Below are positions 45,702 through 58,310 of a stretch of 64,000 nt of DNA, piece by piece. The position numbers and the translations under genes were made by a program. The stretch spans positions 1,376,179-1,440,178 of the forward strand of contig NW_004955426.1 of assembly GCF_000276665.1 (NCBI RefSeq), in the 5' to 3' direction. Every line of letters starts with the position of its first letter. Position 1 is the stretch's first letter. The notes beneath the pieces are model-generated. The model saw nothing but the letters and a program-made list of their open reading frames with translations. It was not told the DNA's origin and did not search any database. Origin of the DNA: Chinchilla lanigera. Its lineage: Eukaryota; Chordata; Mammalia; Rodentia; Chinchillidae.

Positions 45702-45734
45702 CTGAGCTAATCCTCACTGAGCTAATCCTCACTG
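45702..45734. repeat. Perfect 15-bp tandem duplication
   Basis: CTGAGCTAATCCTCA occurs twice head to tail (45702-45716 and 45717-45731), followed by CTG, the start of a third unit. Confidence 0.95.
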
Positions 45735-48285
45735 GCAAATGATGGCAAGGAATCCAAAAACTCACAGTCCATATTATCGTCTTTATTGATCCTTTTAGAT
45801 CTGCGCTATTCTTAAGCTTATTTTAACTTTCAGGTTAAATTAGAACATTTTTAGTTCTGTGAAAAACATTCCTTGCTTGAGAGGTCAGTTTGTACATCTA
45901 TCCTCTGCGCAAACTGCAAGCTTGGAAACTGTTCAGGGGCTGAGACAACCGCCCCTCTCCTCCCTGCCTGCTACTCAGGATTCTCCCCGTGACAGACACT
46001 GCGGGGCTGGCCCAGCATCCATTCTTGTTCGCTCTCTCTTGCCAGTGGCTGTAGCTTTTGCACTAAATTGATTTGATCACCAGACTGGGGTTTTTGGGTA
46101 GATATCCTGAGACTGAATAAATTCAAGCAAGTCATTTGCCTGATGGTCCAGATATAGGCAAAACATAAAAGGAAAATAGGAGTCCTTTTGTTTAAAGATC
46201 AGAAAGTTCCGTTCAGTAGATGGTGTGTTTTCAAACATTAGTCCCAGAATGATGATAGCCTTTTGTATATGAGAATTCACCCTAGGGTCTAACTGACTCA
46301 CAGGAGAGGGCAAGATATAGGCAATCATACAGAAAAGTAACTGAAGCTCTGATCAAACTATGCCTGAAGCCTATGACACTATTTCAGAAATGTCAAACAA
46401 TGAATTCTCATAATTAATTGCGTGGTTTTTTTCCTGCGTTTTGGAACCAAAACCAACCTGTACTACCACTGTTCCACACACATATTCACAATGCATACCA
46501 GCATGTAGCCATATAATCAGATTTCTTAAAAAATCTTATTTATACTATGTTTTTTCCAGAATAGAGTCAAGTGTTAAATTCTGCCTCATCCATACAAACC
46601 CTGAAATGTTTTCACAATCTGAAGTAGATCCTATTAACTTTTCATTTCAGAAGCTTGAATAACCTCTCCCCACTCCAGTTTGTTGAAGAAATGTATTCAA
46701 CTATTTCTGCTCTTAATTGGGTCTTGCATAAACTGAAATTCATATCCACATATCTCCTTAGCAACTGGTATTTTTAGTGACATATATATTTCATTTCATG
46801 TCAGTATCTACTTTCTAAAATAGTTCACATCTGTTTTAGAACAAACATTTAAATAAGCATTTTAACTGAAAAATTAATAGGGCTTTTCATTTCCACATTT
46901 TACTTGAACTCATTGAAGGACACACTTATTGACTGATCCAGGTATGTCCTGTAAGAATCTGCATAATTATTTGAAAACTGTAATCTGCAAGACTACTGTA
47001 AAACTGCTAATAGAAAAGGTCATTATTTTCATTTTTAGATTTTTTTCTTTTATACTCATCTATTTCCTGGCAAATATTTTTTATCAACTACATGTTTTAT
47101 TGACTTTCTATGTCTACTATCACTAGCATATTACATTTTAACAATGATGATAGTCAAATATTTAAGATTCAACTAAGTTGTTCCCAAAACATTTTAAATC
47201 ATGACAATGCAGATTTTTGCATAAGTATTGAATGCATCTCTGGTTTGAAACCAAATATATCACTGTGTACCTACAGAGAGCAATCAGGAATCTAATATAC
47301 AAGGGTGAAGACATCCTGACATCACAGAACATGTCCTTCCCAGTGGGCACACATTTTATTAAAAGATGTGGTAGACAATAGCAGTTCAAGCCCAGGTGGA
47401 TGGAAGAACATTGATGGATGTATTAACACTGTAATGGGCCTTTCATTTAAATAGCTCTGTGACAGTAAGGCAGACATGACTCAAATTTACCCTCACACTT
47501 GCAAGTGGTGATGCCAGCATATGGGCTAATGGGGACAGAGAGCTCAATAGTACATGTAGAAAAACAAAGTAAGTGACAGCCAACTGGCTAGAAGGGAATG
47601 CCCCCCAATGGAAGAGCCACTGTTGGTCAAAGCTGGGCAACTCTGAATTATCGCCAGCATGCAGTTTTTAATGGACAAATGTCAAGGATCTTGCTAGTCA
47701 TCCCTGGATCTGCCTCTGAACAGGACTGTGCAGTGTCACTCAAATATAAAACAATAAATGAAAGTGTAGAAAGAGCACCATATATCTGGTTGTGAGCTTA
47801 CAATCCACATGATTATATTTCAGGCTTCGAAATAAGATAACTGCATCAATATTTCCATTATCATCCTCAGTGGGAGCTTAGTTATAATTGAACACAGAAG
47901 ATTGTATTAGAAAAGTAAACACCATTCAAAGGACTTCCTTTAAACCCCTTTCTCATTAAAAAGAATTTTGTGGATGCCACAACCATACTTGCTAAGGAAA
48001 TTATATCCATAAGTTATTACCTAAAAGCCCAAATCCCTACAAAATGCAGATTCTTGAAAAAAGGACAGATATCACCAAGAATAACATGTGGCCAAATATA
48101 GAAATTACGTGAAAACTGCCATGAGAGAAATTAAAAGGAACACATAACTTTAAATTAATTAATCCTCTAGTGTGAGGATGTTTCAGCAAAAGCCCAAAGC
48201 AGGTTCCCATCCTCAGGAGAACAGCTGAGATGTGCAGCCATCCATCTTCCTCAACACTTGTCAACAAGTAGGGGATGTGGCTCCT
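45735..48285. other. No gene recognised
   Basis: Short frames on both strands (for example 45859-46071, 46077-46328, 47162-47389) have no domain or splice context. No repeat was recognised. Confidence 0.4.
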
Positions 48286-49110
48286 GTACTGCTAGGACAG
48301 CAGAGAGTGAGGCTCCTCCTCAACCTCTCATGCTACTGATGGGTTCTCCACGTCACCCATCATGACACTGGGGGTGCTTATGAGAGAAGGAGCAGCTTCA
48401 CATCGTCCCCAGTTGCCAGTTGAGCTGCAAGTCCATGAGCCCACCCTGGTGCCGCAGCAGAGAGCACAAGTCCAGTGCTCTGGGGAGAGATGGGCGGGGG
48501 CCTTGGGCCTGGGTGAGGGTGGATCACTCATACACTTGGAGGTTGACCCTTGCCTCCTTTGGAGCATTCTGAAAACACACGCATGGGAGCAGCCCTTATG
48601 GGCAGGGTGAGGAGAGAGGGCTGGCCTCCGGGTAACTCTGCTCTTCCTCTCCTTGGTGAAATATGTACAAAAGTGTGGAAGTTCCCACTGGCTCCCTGGA
48701 CAACACAAAAGGCAACTATGCTGGAGGCTGCTGGTGAGACCCAAGGGCTGACTGGAAAAGGAGGTCACAGAAAGAAGACATGAATGGAGTGGGTGTTTTG
48801 TGGTAGAAGGAGTTTGGAGAGGAAATGTCATTCATGAAACATCATCCATGAGTACTACATGGATGGGGCCCATGCAAAACCTCAGAAAATGCTGGAAGGT
48901 GCCCCAGTCAGCATTTGGGGTGTCTGGCAGAAGTGAGGCCTGTGGGTGACTGGGATTAGCACAGCTGCTTCCGCTCTAAGGCCTTTCCCCCTTGCCCCAG
49001 TAAGAGAGGGAGCAGAAAGACAGCGATAGGTCTTTGACAGCACCAACACATGTCCGTTCCCCACGGGAGGGGAGTAGGGGGAGAGGGAGCAGCTTTGACT
49101 GGCAGCAGTG
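48286..49110. other. GC-richer block of unknown origin
   Basis: G+C is visibly higher than in the AT-rich neighbours, with G-runs such as 'ggggcctt' and 'ggggagtaggggga'. CpG is sparse, so it is not a CpG island. A 167-codon minus-strand frame (48328-48831) overlaps plus-strand frames of about 80 codons, and none has a recognisable domain. It could be an old LTR/ERV fragment or unique sequence. Confidence 0.35.
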
Positions 49111-49759
49111 CTGGAAATTCTAAATCCAGTTAGACTTACTACAGCATATGACTATTAAACTCGGTCAGACTGAATTCATATTCGAAGGGGACTCCGGGTG
49201 CTCTGTCTTTACTAGTAAGGGAAGGAACAGAATCCCACCAAGCCTGTTGAAAGAAGGAGGAGCAGGCAGAACCCTGGGAGCCCTGTGGATTGGAGCCTGT
49301 CCACTAAGCGGTATGCAAGCTGCAGCTCGATCCAAGCTAGCAGGTGACGTTGAGCAGCAGCAGGAAGATATTCTATATGTTTAAGAAATATGTGATTATA
49401 AAATAAGAAAACCCATGCTTGGAAAGAAGCATATGATCTGAAAACAGAGGACCCAGCTAAAGTGCTAGTTCAGGGAAAATAATTGACCAGGGCAGTCTCA
49501 AACTTTGATTAAAGGGAGATAGGTGTTACAGGGTGTTGTTTATCATTTCTCTTCCATCCAATATCAAACCTGACATTATGTATCCTTTCTGGTCTTAGAA
49601 GTGTCATTAATTGGATAGGCAATTATGGGGGCTCTTTAACACAAGCTTACTAATTAAACTTGATGGAAATCAATTAGCAATCATAAAAAAAAGGGAAGAA
49701 TGGTAACACAGAAAGAAGGAAATTTATTGATTTTTGTAGGGGCTTTCACATGTGTATTG
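49111..49759. other. No feature recognised
   Basis: No gene or repeat was recognised. A 78-codon frame at 49148-49384 is not supported. Confidence 0.4.
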
Positions 49760-49895
49760 GCACGCCCATGAGCTCACTGATTGATTAATTAAATGCCTTA
49801 ATGAGTCACAAAGTGCTTCAGACACAGCTGGTAAGTGGTAGAATCTGTCTTGAACCTGGCAGGCTGGCTCCTCTACATCCCTAGTCTCTAAGCCC
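49760..49895 (-). mobile_element. MIR SINE remnant
   Basis: The plus strand 'gacacagctggtaagtggta', 'gaatctgtcttgaacctggc', 'aggctggctcctctacatcc' matches the reverse complement of the MIR tRNA-like/core region ('cacacagctagtaagtggcagagc ... gaacccagg ... ctggctcc'). Confidence 0.6.
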
Positions 49896-50692
49896 TGTTA
49901 AAATGAAGCATATGGAAATATTAGGATAAACAAGCTTTACAGAAAAATAATAAAAAGTGCTCCAAGAAGTCTTTATAAGAGAAAACATCATCTGCATTTG
50001 AATGGGAGAGCTCATCATTAGCTGAAACTCGGCACTGAGTGAGAGTAACATACACAGGAAAATTACAAACAAAGCCTGAGGTATTTGGTTACAATTGGTC
50101 TTCCCTTTCTCAGTCTGCTAAGCTCGCTCATGCGCTGCTTTTCTTTCTGATTAGACCCTGAGTTCCTCCTGCGCAAGGGCTGTGTGGTGCTGCGCCTAAG
50201 ATCTTTCTTTAACATACTGGTAGAACAGCAAGTCAATAAATTTTCCATTAATATGATTAAAGTAGGCTTGGAAAAGGTGATAAAAGAAAGTATGTGGAAT
50301 TTAAAATAAAAACTTTTTTGTTAGTGGAAAAACAATTTGGAAGACCTCAAGCAAGGGTCCTTCCTGTTAGTTACGGACAAGCGAACACTGGGCTGGTGGA
50401 TCCACTTTTGTTCTGGCTCAGTAGCTGTGAGGCAGCAGCAGCTGAGATTTTACCATTTTCCTCTCCACTGGGGTCTTCCAAAAAACACGCTGAAGAATGC
50501 AGTGAGGTGAAGAGCGAAATTCGAAAGAATGTCCTGATTTCTAATGGACTTTGGGTGTGAACACAAAGGGAAGTGTCTACAGTTTTCATTTGATTACATA
50601 AATATAGTTTTGAATAACTAGCTATAAAAAATAACAAAGTAAGGAAACTACTAGAGTGGTCTCACATGTTCTCAAACTTTGCATGACAGAAA

Positions 50693-50693
<1 letters not shown>
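49896..50693. other. No gene recognised
   Basis: Overlapping frames of 88 codons on both strands near 50294-50637 lack domains and are treated as chance. Confidence 0.4.

Positions 50694-50725
<32 letters not shown>
50694..50725. repeat. (GT)n microsatellite
   Basis: About 16 uninterrupted GT units. Confidence 0.97.
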
Positions 50726-50726
<1 letters not shown>

Positions 50727-52342
50727 AACTTCTCCCTCACAACTGATTTTCCTGTGCCATATCCACCAGTCATGGGATATCAGAGTTTACTGCAATGAAG
50801 TGACCCTTGTCGGACTAAATCATACCAACTCTTTAGTGCAGCCTTTGCCTTTCTGTCAGGAATCAGCGCTCGTTATTCTAGAGTCCTGGCCTCCTCTGTT
50901 CCTGCCTAACTTGGTACCTACTGCTTCTGTAACCAGAATGCAGGAACAGGGAGCTGGAGTCTCTGTTCTTCTGTTCTTGGCTGTTCCGTGGCTGGGACTC
51001 TGAATGACTGCTCATGATGTCCTTCAGTACTCTGTCAGCACTGGCTACCTGGCTAGCTTGAAGACAGCGAGCCTATGCAGTCTTCTCTGTTTTACTCAGA
51101 GACTAGCGACTTCCTCTAGCGCTGGTGAATCAAGAGGTGCTGCCGATTCTGGTGAGACTTAGATGAATCCAGTACAAAGCAATCCAAGACTCTGTGTCCC
51201 ATTTGCCATGGCCTTGGCAAACCTTTGACTCATGCTTCAGAAATAGGCCAGCATCCAGCAACCCTCCTGCACCCATCCTGACAGGTTACATCATTCCCTG
51301 CTACAAGGTCTCACAGTGGCAGAAGAGAGCTGAGTACCAGTCTGCACTCTGTGAGGAAAAACAATTTTAACATATTCTGTGGTCAAACCTACCAATCTGG
51401 GTTAGTGATTTGGAACTTGGAAGGTAAAGGCACACTGATAGTTCTTTTTTGACGCTCCACCCTCTGGCACTTACGATGCCATTGTGTCCAGAGGTCAGTG
51501 AAGTCAACCTGAGATCCAAAGCCGCTTCTTTTCCCTCTCTCTAGACATCTCTCATATCTCTTTCCACGGAACTCAAGGCCTTAAGGCTCAGACTTAAAAG
51601 AAGAAGAATGGTGAAAGATAGCAGGCCTGAAGACAGAAACTAAACTGCAAAACTCTAATATTTCCAAAATGTTATCAATACTGCATGGCTTCTGCTCCAA
51701 AATTAACAGCACAGCTTGTGTTTAGAATGAATAGTTAACTCTATGGTAAATTAACACAATGACACCTGTCTGAACTCTCAAATTAAGATCATAGAGAGTT
51801 TGTTATATTCAAATGAAATTCTCTTGGCCACTCACCCTGCCTAAAGGATTTTCTGCCTGACAGTTTAAAGAACTGCTCCGAAGCATTTCTTCTTACTTTG
51901 GTCTGTAATAAATCTGCTGCTTTCACATAAGGTCTTCTGTCAATAGATAGGTCATTAATACTTTTTTTCTGTTTCTGTTAAATAAGTTGAGTAAATTCTC
52001 CAAACTGCAGGCATTGCAGGATGTGAGTTATAAAATGCCTTCAATGTCTGCACTCAAAGGAAAGCCAGGTTATGATTACAGCAAGGCTAATTAGCAATAG
52101 TCTGGTAGTCTCAAAATTACTAGAGTAACAGAAATTATCCTTAATAGGAAATGAAGGTATCAGATGGATGGATGTCTCCCAAACTATACATCACTGGTCA
52201 AATACTAATGTCCAGGGTATTCTCTGACAGTATCTGCCACATATTATCAAACATGTCTGCTTATGTCTGTAAAGATTTATACAGAATACACCACTTTCTA
52301 CAATGTTGGCCACTTACCAAGAGTACCATTCTCTGGAATTTA
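50726..52342. other. No gene recognised
   Basis: No repeat family or exon-like frame was recognised. The plus-strand frame from 50656 to 51003 spans the GT run and is an artefact in part. Confidence 0.4.
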
Positions 52343-52356
52343 CACACTGATTTTTT

Positions 52357-52451
52357 TTTTTTTTTTGGTTTTTCTCCGGTACCGGGAACTGAACTCACGA
52401 CCTTGCGCTTGCCAGGCAGGCGCTTTTCCACTGAGCTAAATCCCCAGCCCC
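52357..52451 (-). mobile_element. ID-type SINE with 14-bp target-site duplication
   Basis: After a T-run the plus strand reads 'ggtttttctccggtaccggg', 'aactgaactcacgaccttgc' and ends 'gagctaaatccccagccc'. CACACTGATTTTTT flanks it at 52343-52356 and 52452-52465, although the T-run makes the left edge slightly ambiguous. Confidence 0.94.
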
Positions 52452-52465
52452 CACACTGATTTTTT

Positions 52466-53385
52466 AGCATACAAGAAATCACACATAAACTTAGGTCTGC
52501 AATTCACTTGTCAGAACTTCTCCAATAGAACACTGAACATTATATATCTAATTTAGTAAAATTTACCTCAAAAAGAAACACAAAGGAATACTGTGTTCTA
52601 GTTAACAGTATGCAAGTTGAAATATTTAAATTTGGAGTGTAAATCATGTACTTCTTGTGCACAACTTTGAAAGCAACAAGGGATCAATAGGGGATAAAAG
52701 GCAAGGTTCATGGGTATGTGAAAAACAATAACAGCAAATAATTACTTACAGAACCTAGGTGAGGGTAGGGTTGCTCACAATAGAATTGTTTTGAAATTTC
52801 TGTAGCTTGAAAGTTTTCATACTAAAACACCAGGAAATTTATTTCTGATCAATCATGAAAATTTTTAAATAAAAATTTCATTGGAAAACAAACCTTATAA
52901 TCTCTTCAAATGATCTGTTAACTATGATTTGTTCAGTACTACTCTGAGTTAAGTTGCCTATCTTTTAATAGAGGAAGATTTGCCATATCCCTCATGATAA
53001 TCAATTTCAAAAATTACTTCTGAGAAAAGGATCAATGGCAAGGAGTTAATATCAATATGAAAGCTACTTAAATTCACAGCTATATTAATTAGAAATACTG
53101 ATATTTCTATTTAGTTGAGACAGACTAAATCAATTCTAAATTCAGTCAGTAGTATATCATTTTAAAAGTTTAATTTCATACTGCATGTGCTGAAACCATT
53201 TCCTGACACCCTATTATGGAAGAAAAGTTTCCCCAAATAATCAAGTTACACATCCAGTTTACTAAGAATAGGATAATTTTTTATCAATAGTTAAGATTCC
53301 TCATTTTTAAAGCACTGATATGCAAAATAATCATAAATTCCTTATTGGAGCAACTTCTATGTGGGTGTAGTATAATAAAGGTCTA
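52466..53385. other. AT-rich sequence, no gene recognised
   Basis: The stretch 52690-52830 has a faint resemblance to ancient LINE 3' ends ('catgggtatgtgaa', 'tgaaatttctgtagcttgaa') but too little to call. Confidence 0.35.
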
Positions 53386-53389
53386 TTTT

Positions 53390-53500
53390 CTTAGGTAAAC
53401 TATGAAACTATCAAATAGGATGCCACTATTACCTCCATTTGAAAGAGAAAATGAGTTTTAGAGGTATTAAATAAAGGTATGACAAGGCTTTGAATACAAT
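53390..53500 (+). mobile_element. L2/MIR-type remnant
   Basis: The run 'ggatgccactattacctcca', 'tttgaaagagaaaatgagtt', 'ttagaggtattaaataaa' resembles the 'actattatccccattttacagatgaggaaactgaggc...gaggttaa' core of L2/MIR. Confidence 0.5.
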
Positions 53501-53639
53501 TATATCTTCACCTGTATGTTATATCTTGTTAACTTCACAATAACTGGTTCTTGGTCTATAATCCTGACAGGTTTTGAAAGGTACCTCATCTCAAGTAACA
53601 CCACTGGTCAAGAGAATTCTTTCTAACCCATTACACAAC

Positions 53640-54060
53640 ACTGAGAGGATGCTATTCCCATGATAAGGTCTTCTCTTTACAGCTGACTCACTCCAATGCT
53701 TCTAGGCCCACTCCCTTCGATGAAACCAGCGGACACACTGAAGACGGCTTCATGACAGAGAATCTCAGAAGCCTCCAGCCAACACCGCATGAGGTATGAA
53801 GATCCCAGCTCCAAAACTGGGAGCAGCTGAGTGCTGCTGAGAACCATGGAGTGAGAATGGAAATGGATCCCTCCCCACTCAAGGCTGTGAATGAGACTGC
53901 AGATCAGCTCTTGGGAGAAACCATGAAGTAGAGGATCCACCTGAGACATGCCTGGATTCATTACCCACAGAAACCTTCAAAAAGTGGATGCATGTTGTTT
54001 TAAATCACTGAGTGTGAATCTCCTTGTTACATAATAATGAATCCCTAGTAAATTCATGTA
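53640..54060 (+). mobile_element. Ancient LTR-like repeat (MaLR/MLT type, tentative)
   Basis: Blocks in order: 'ggcccactcccttcgatgaa', 'catgacagagaatctcagaa', 'gctccaaaactgggagcagc', 'gaggatccacctgagacatg', 'cctggattcattacccacag', 'tgttgttttaaatcactgag'. This follows the 3' half of a common ancient mammalian LTR-like repeat. The minus-strand frames over it (94 and 64 codons) are by-products. Confidence 0.5.
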
Positions 54061-54258
54061 TGTTAAATTGATTCAATTATTCTATAATGATAACTCATAC
54101 TTTACTTTCCTTGCATAATTTTAATACTCATATCAACAACTCAAATGTATTTTCATTTCCAATCACTGTGCTTTGGGATTTTGCTAAGTGTATTAGGAAG
54201 ATTAATCGAGTCAACTGGAAAATTTAGTTACTCAAATTTTTTTCTCGAATATTGTCAG
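54061..54258. other. No feature recognised
   Basis: AT-rich spacer. Confidence 0.4.
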
Positions 54259-54330
54259 TGATTAAGGTATATAGCTCAGTGGCAGAGCATGTGCAAAACC
54301 CTGGGTTCAAAAGTCAGGACCACAAAAGTA
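54259..54330 (+). mobile_element. Diverged ID-like SINE
   Basis: The run 'ggtatatagctcagtggcag', 'agcatgtgcaaaaccctggg', 'ttcaaaagtcagg' preserves A-box and B-box-like phrases of the ID/tRNA-derived SINE, without a clear tail or target-site duplication. It is older than the other ID copies. Confidence 0.6.
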
Positions 54331-54639
54331 CTCATTATCTCTTAATTGATGAAAAACCACCGATCTCTATAATGTACTAAGTTGCCACCACTTTAAAATG
54401 CGGGTAGTGAATAAACTGCATGGGACCTTCAGCATGTTATATAACAGGTTTTGCGTTAGATGACAGGATGATATAAGTGTTCTGAGCATATTTGAGATTG
54501 GGTTAGCTAAGCTATGTTGTTGGTAGTTAGGTGTATAAAATGCAATTTCAACATTTTATGAATCTCACAACGGATTTACCATGATATTGCCTCATCATAA
54601 GTCAAAAAGCATCTGTAAAAAAAGTACATGAAATGTATA

Positions 54640-57130
54640 TAATTTATGTACACACAAACATAAGGAAGAGACTGTCATATTGGATAAAAAGTGACGTAAG
54701 TCCTCATGTGGTCAACATGATGACAAGTTTAAAAATAAAGACAAATATAAGTTAAAAGAATAGGAATGGAAAAGATAAATCTTTAAAGACTAGTCAAAAC
54801 AAAACAAAAGTGCTTACATTATCTCAGGCAAGATGAATTTCAAGGTATTTAATAATTATAAAGTCTAATGATAAAGGGCTCAATTCATCAAGAAGATGTA
54901 TAAAATATATCATGATGAATTAAGTCATACTGAAGAATGAAATGATTGTTCAGTATTTAAAAATTAATCCATATAATTTATATTATAGAACAAAAGAATG
55001 AAAACATTATAACCATCTCAGGTGCTGAAGAAAAAGTGTTCGATGAACCAAGCAAAATAATAATAATAAATTCTCTGCAAACCAGGCCTAACAGGAAATG
55101 ACATTGAGCTAACAAATTTTACTTAGAAACTCACATACATAAAACCACACTTAGAGATGGGAGTGAGAATGATGTCCCTAATGGTGGGTACACAGAAAAG
55201 ATGTGCCCTTTCATTGCTTTATTTAATGATGCCTTGGAGATTTGCCTTAGTAAAATAAAAGATAAAACATGAAAGTCACAGTATTTAAAAATAAGAAACA
55301 CACCAAGAATTACTCACAGACACCATAATTATACACAGCTTTATAAGGAATTTATCAAAAAGTTATTAGAACTAAGTTTAGTAACTTAGTTATAAGAGAA
55401 CAGGACACAGCTCAATATAAAAAATCTATCTTTAAAAATACATATTTGCAAGGAATCATTGAAATAAAAATAATAACACCATTTATATTACTCAGCAATA
55501 GGAAATTTGTTGGGATAAGTGAAATGAAATATTTTTGAGATAAATGCAGTAAAATTTCCAAAACAATGCTGGAAGGATTTAAAGGAAAATTGTGTGTGTG
55601 TGTGTGCGTGTGTGTGTGTGTATGAACTGAAAGATTTCATTACTGTTTGGATATCAATTCTTTACAAATTGTTAATTTTTACATGCAGTGCAATCATAAT
55701 AAACATTTAGGAGGTATTTTCTATATTTGTAGAAATTGACAGGCTGGTCATAAATTTTATATGGTAAAGACAGACACCTGAATAAAAAGAAAAAAGTTGA
55801 TAAAAAATTCAAAGAACTCACACTGCCTTATTCAAGACCTACCAAGAAACTAGAGCAACCCAGACAGTTTCTTTTTGACACTAGGCTAGATGCACAGAAT
55901 GAAGACACAGAGAGAGTTTAGGAAGATGGTTCCTCCCATGGGGTCTACTGCTGTTTGACTACTGAGTCAATACCACTGACTGGAGATTGATGGTAAAATA
56001 ACAAAATGCATTTTTGGATATGCACATAAAAGCACTTTACCCTATGAACAAAGCATCAACATAAAATCATAAAATATTCACTGCAAAATGGTGTGCAAAA
56101 TTTTAGATGAAAATAAATTCCCCAAAGATTTCTTATATACAACACAAAAGGCAAGAGACATCCATGAAAAAAATTTAAAAAGCCAAAGATTATTAAAACA
56201 CAAAAGCTCTGCTCTTTGAAACAGACTGTCAAGAAAATGAAAAGATAAGCCACAAAGACACCTTCAAAACATATATCTGATGAAAAAAAAATGCTGTATC
56301 CAAGAGACAGAAAGAAATATCTCTTACTATGCTAAGAATGGCTCAATTAAAAACTTGGCAAAGAATTTTAAGCGACACTTCACTGAAGAAAAGATCCAGA
56401 TGGCAGACAGCACATAAAAAGATGTTCAATATCAGTAGCCATTAGAAATTCAAAGTCAAACCACAATGCAACCACAATCCATCTACTAGAATGAATAAAA
56501 TAAGAATCTAATGAAGCAATACAGTACTGATGATGATTTGAAGAAACTGGAACCCCTACACATTGGTGTGGGCATGGGAAAGTGTACAGGGATTCTGGAA
56601 GATTTTGCATTTTTAAAAAAGTTAAGCAAACCCTGAGGAATAGGTATTCCATTCTTAGCATTTACATGACAAATGACAACATGTTTGTTATCTATAAGAA
56701 AATGCTGGTATAAATTTATTCATAATAGCTAAAAACTGGAAACTGTAAAAGTCAGTAAACTGGTGGAAGGATAAGGAAGCTGTGATACATCCACATCATG
56801 AGCACTACTTGGGAACTGCTTAATGTCACTAATATGGGATACAACTTGGCCGAATGTCAAAAGTGTTACACTGAGTGAAAGCAGGCAGGCACAGAAAGGC
56901 TACACACAGTACAATTCTACTTACATGACATTTTGACGAAGGCAAAGAGGAAAGGGGTAACAACATGAAGCAGGAACTTTCTCGGATGATGTCTTTGTTT
57001 CCTCTCTCCTGCTCACTTGTAGTTCCAAGACCACATAACTATCAAAACTTATAACTCCTCAATGAGCTTTTTGGTTCATGCATCATACATCAAATTCTCA
57101 ATGTATTATGAAATAAACTTGAATTGTGAA
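54640..57130 (+). mobile_element. Ancient L1M-type LINE, degenerate ORF2 and 3' end
   Basis: Landmarks in order: 'taatgataaagggctcaatt' with 'catcaagaagatgt' (upstream ORF2), an apparent internal deletion near 54925, 'aaccatctcaggtgctgaag' (RT region), 'gtgccctttcattgctttat', 'ggtcataaattttatatggt', 'aagcgacacttcactgaaga', 'agatccagatggcag', 'tacacattggtgtgggcatg', 'ttattcataatagctaaaaa' and an A-rich end near 57115. No frame longer than about 100 codons remains. A (GT)n tract lies at 55591-55622. It is an old, inactive copy. Confidence 0.8.
55591..55622. repeat. (GT)n microsatellite with one GC interruption
   Basis: Sixteen dinucleotide units with a single CG step near the middle, inside the old L1. 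Confidence 0.95.
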
Positions 57131-57782
57131 GACTGCTAATCACTTCACCGAGCAAAATGACCAATTCCATGACAATCCTTCGTGGGAGAGGCAAGTGAGA
57201 CCTGAAGGAGAGGGCAGAGCGGAGTGCACACTAGGGGTCAAGGAGTAGCTTGGGGTAAAATTCTAGGGAAAAGATGGCTTTAGAAGAAAAAAATAAAAGT
57301 TTACATTCAATGATAAAAAGATAAAACCATTAGTATATTGCAATTGGAAGAAGAAATAAATGTTGTATAAAGTAGCATCATGACACTGCCTCTTTCTTGG
57401 TCTGTCTCTCTTTCTCCCACTCTCTTCATTAATCTGTAACACCTGTAACCACATAGTACAGACAGCCCAAAAATATAATATGCAATGATGACTTCTGAAT
57501 ATAAGTATGAAGATCCTCATCATAGAAAAGATAAACATGCAAGGGGTGGTTATTAAGCTTGATGAAATCATTCTATGATTGACACCTATTTGGAAACCTC
57601 AAGTTATAGCACCCTCATAAACATGTGTAACTTTATTAATCTAAATGAATAGGTAAAATGAAAAGATAAATAACTACAAGGGTGTGAAATCCCTCAGTAA
57701 AGTTGCAAGAACACTTGTTTCTTGCAGTTGGTTGTAGTATTTCATTATATCATGAATGAAATAATAAATTCTAACTATCTTA
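57131..57782. other. AT-rich sequence, no gene recognised
   Basis: Lies between two L1 segments. No diagnostic block was recognised. A 102-codon minus frame (57263-57571) is not protein-like. Confidence 0.4.
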
Positions 57783-58170
57783 TTGAAGAAGCTACAAGTA
57801 CAGGTATTACATAGAGATAGTGCACCCTTTCAAATGAAATCAAAATGGGCTAAAGAGCTATACACTGAAACAGAACCACTGCATCTTCTGGAAGATGAAA
57901 GAGGTAAAACTGTTGAAGACATAAGAACACGAGAGTTTACTCTGATCAAAACCCCAAACAAATAGGAAATAAAAGCAAGAATCAGAAATGGGATCATACC
58001 AAATCACAAAGCTCCTGCACAACAGCCAACAGAGTGAAGAGACAACCTACAGAATGGGAGAAACTTTGCTTGCTGCTCAGTGGACAGAGGACAGACATAA
58101 CCCAAAGGTCTTTCAATTACATAATTTTCATGGTGAGAAATACAAGACTAGAGAACACCTGAAAGTGGAA
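57783..58170 (+). mobile_element. L1 ORF2 C-terminal fragment
   Basis: The phrases 'agaatcagaaatgggatcat', 'accaaatcacaaagctcctg', 'cacaacagccaacagagtga', 'agagacaacctacagaatgg' and 'gagaaactttgct' correspond to the ORF2 region 'wdptklksfctaketi...krqptewekifa'. The reading frame is broken. It is a fragment with no tail. Confidence 0.65.
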
Positions 58171-58199
58171 GGATGAGGGAAAAAAAGAGAACAAAATAT

Positions 58200-58310
58200 A
58201 TGGAATGCTACCTGTGTTATGTGCAAGCTATTTATCCAACCTTATCTCACTTCATCTTTCAGGACCTTTCTGAGCCTCCTGTTGTCAAATGAGGCTATAG
58301 TATTCACAAG
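58200..58310 (+). mobile_element. MIR SINE remnant
   Basis: The run 'tgtgcaagctatttatccaa', 'ctttctgagcctcctgttgt', 'caaatgaggctatagtattc' resembles the MIR core ('ttgggcaagttacttaacctctctgagcctcagtttcctcatctgtaaaatgggg'). Confidence 0.5.

Noticed and set aside
48328..48831. 167-codon minus frame, the longest in the window
   Set aside because: No domain, Pro/Ser/Thr/Leu-rich composition expected from GC-richer non-coding DNA, and overlapping antisense frames. Kept only as a composition finding.
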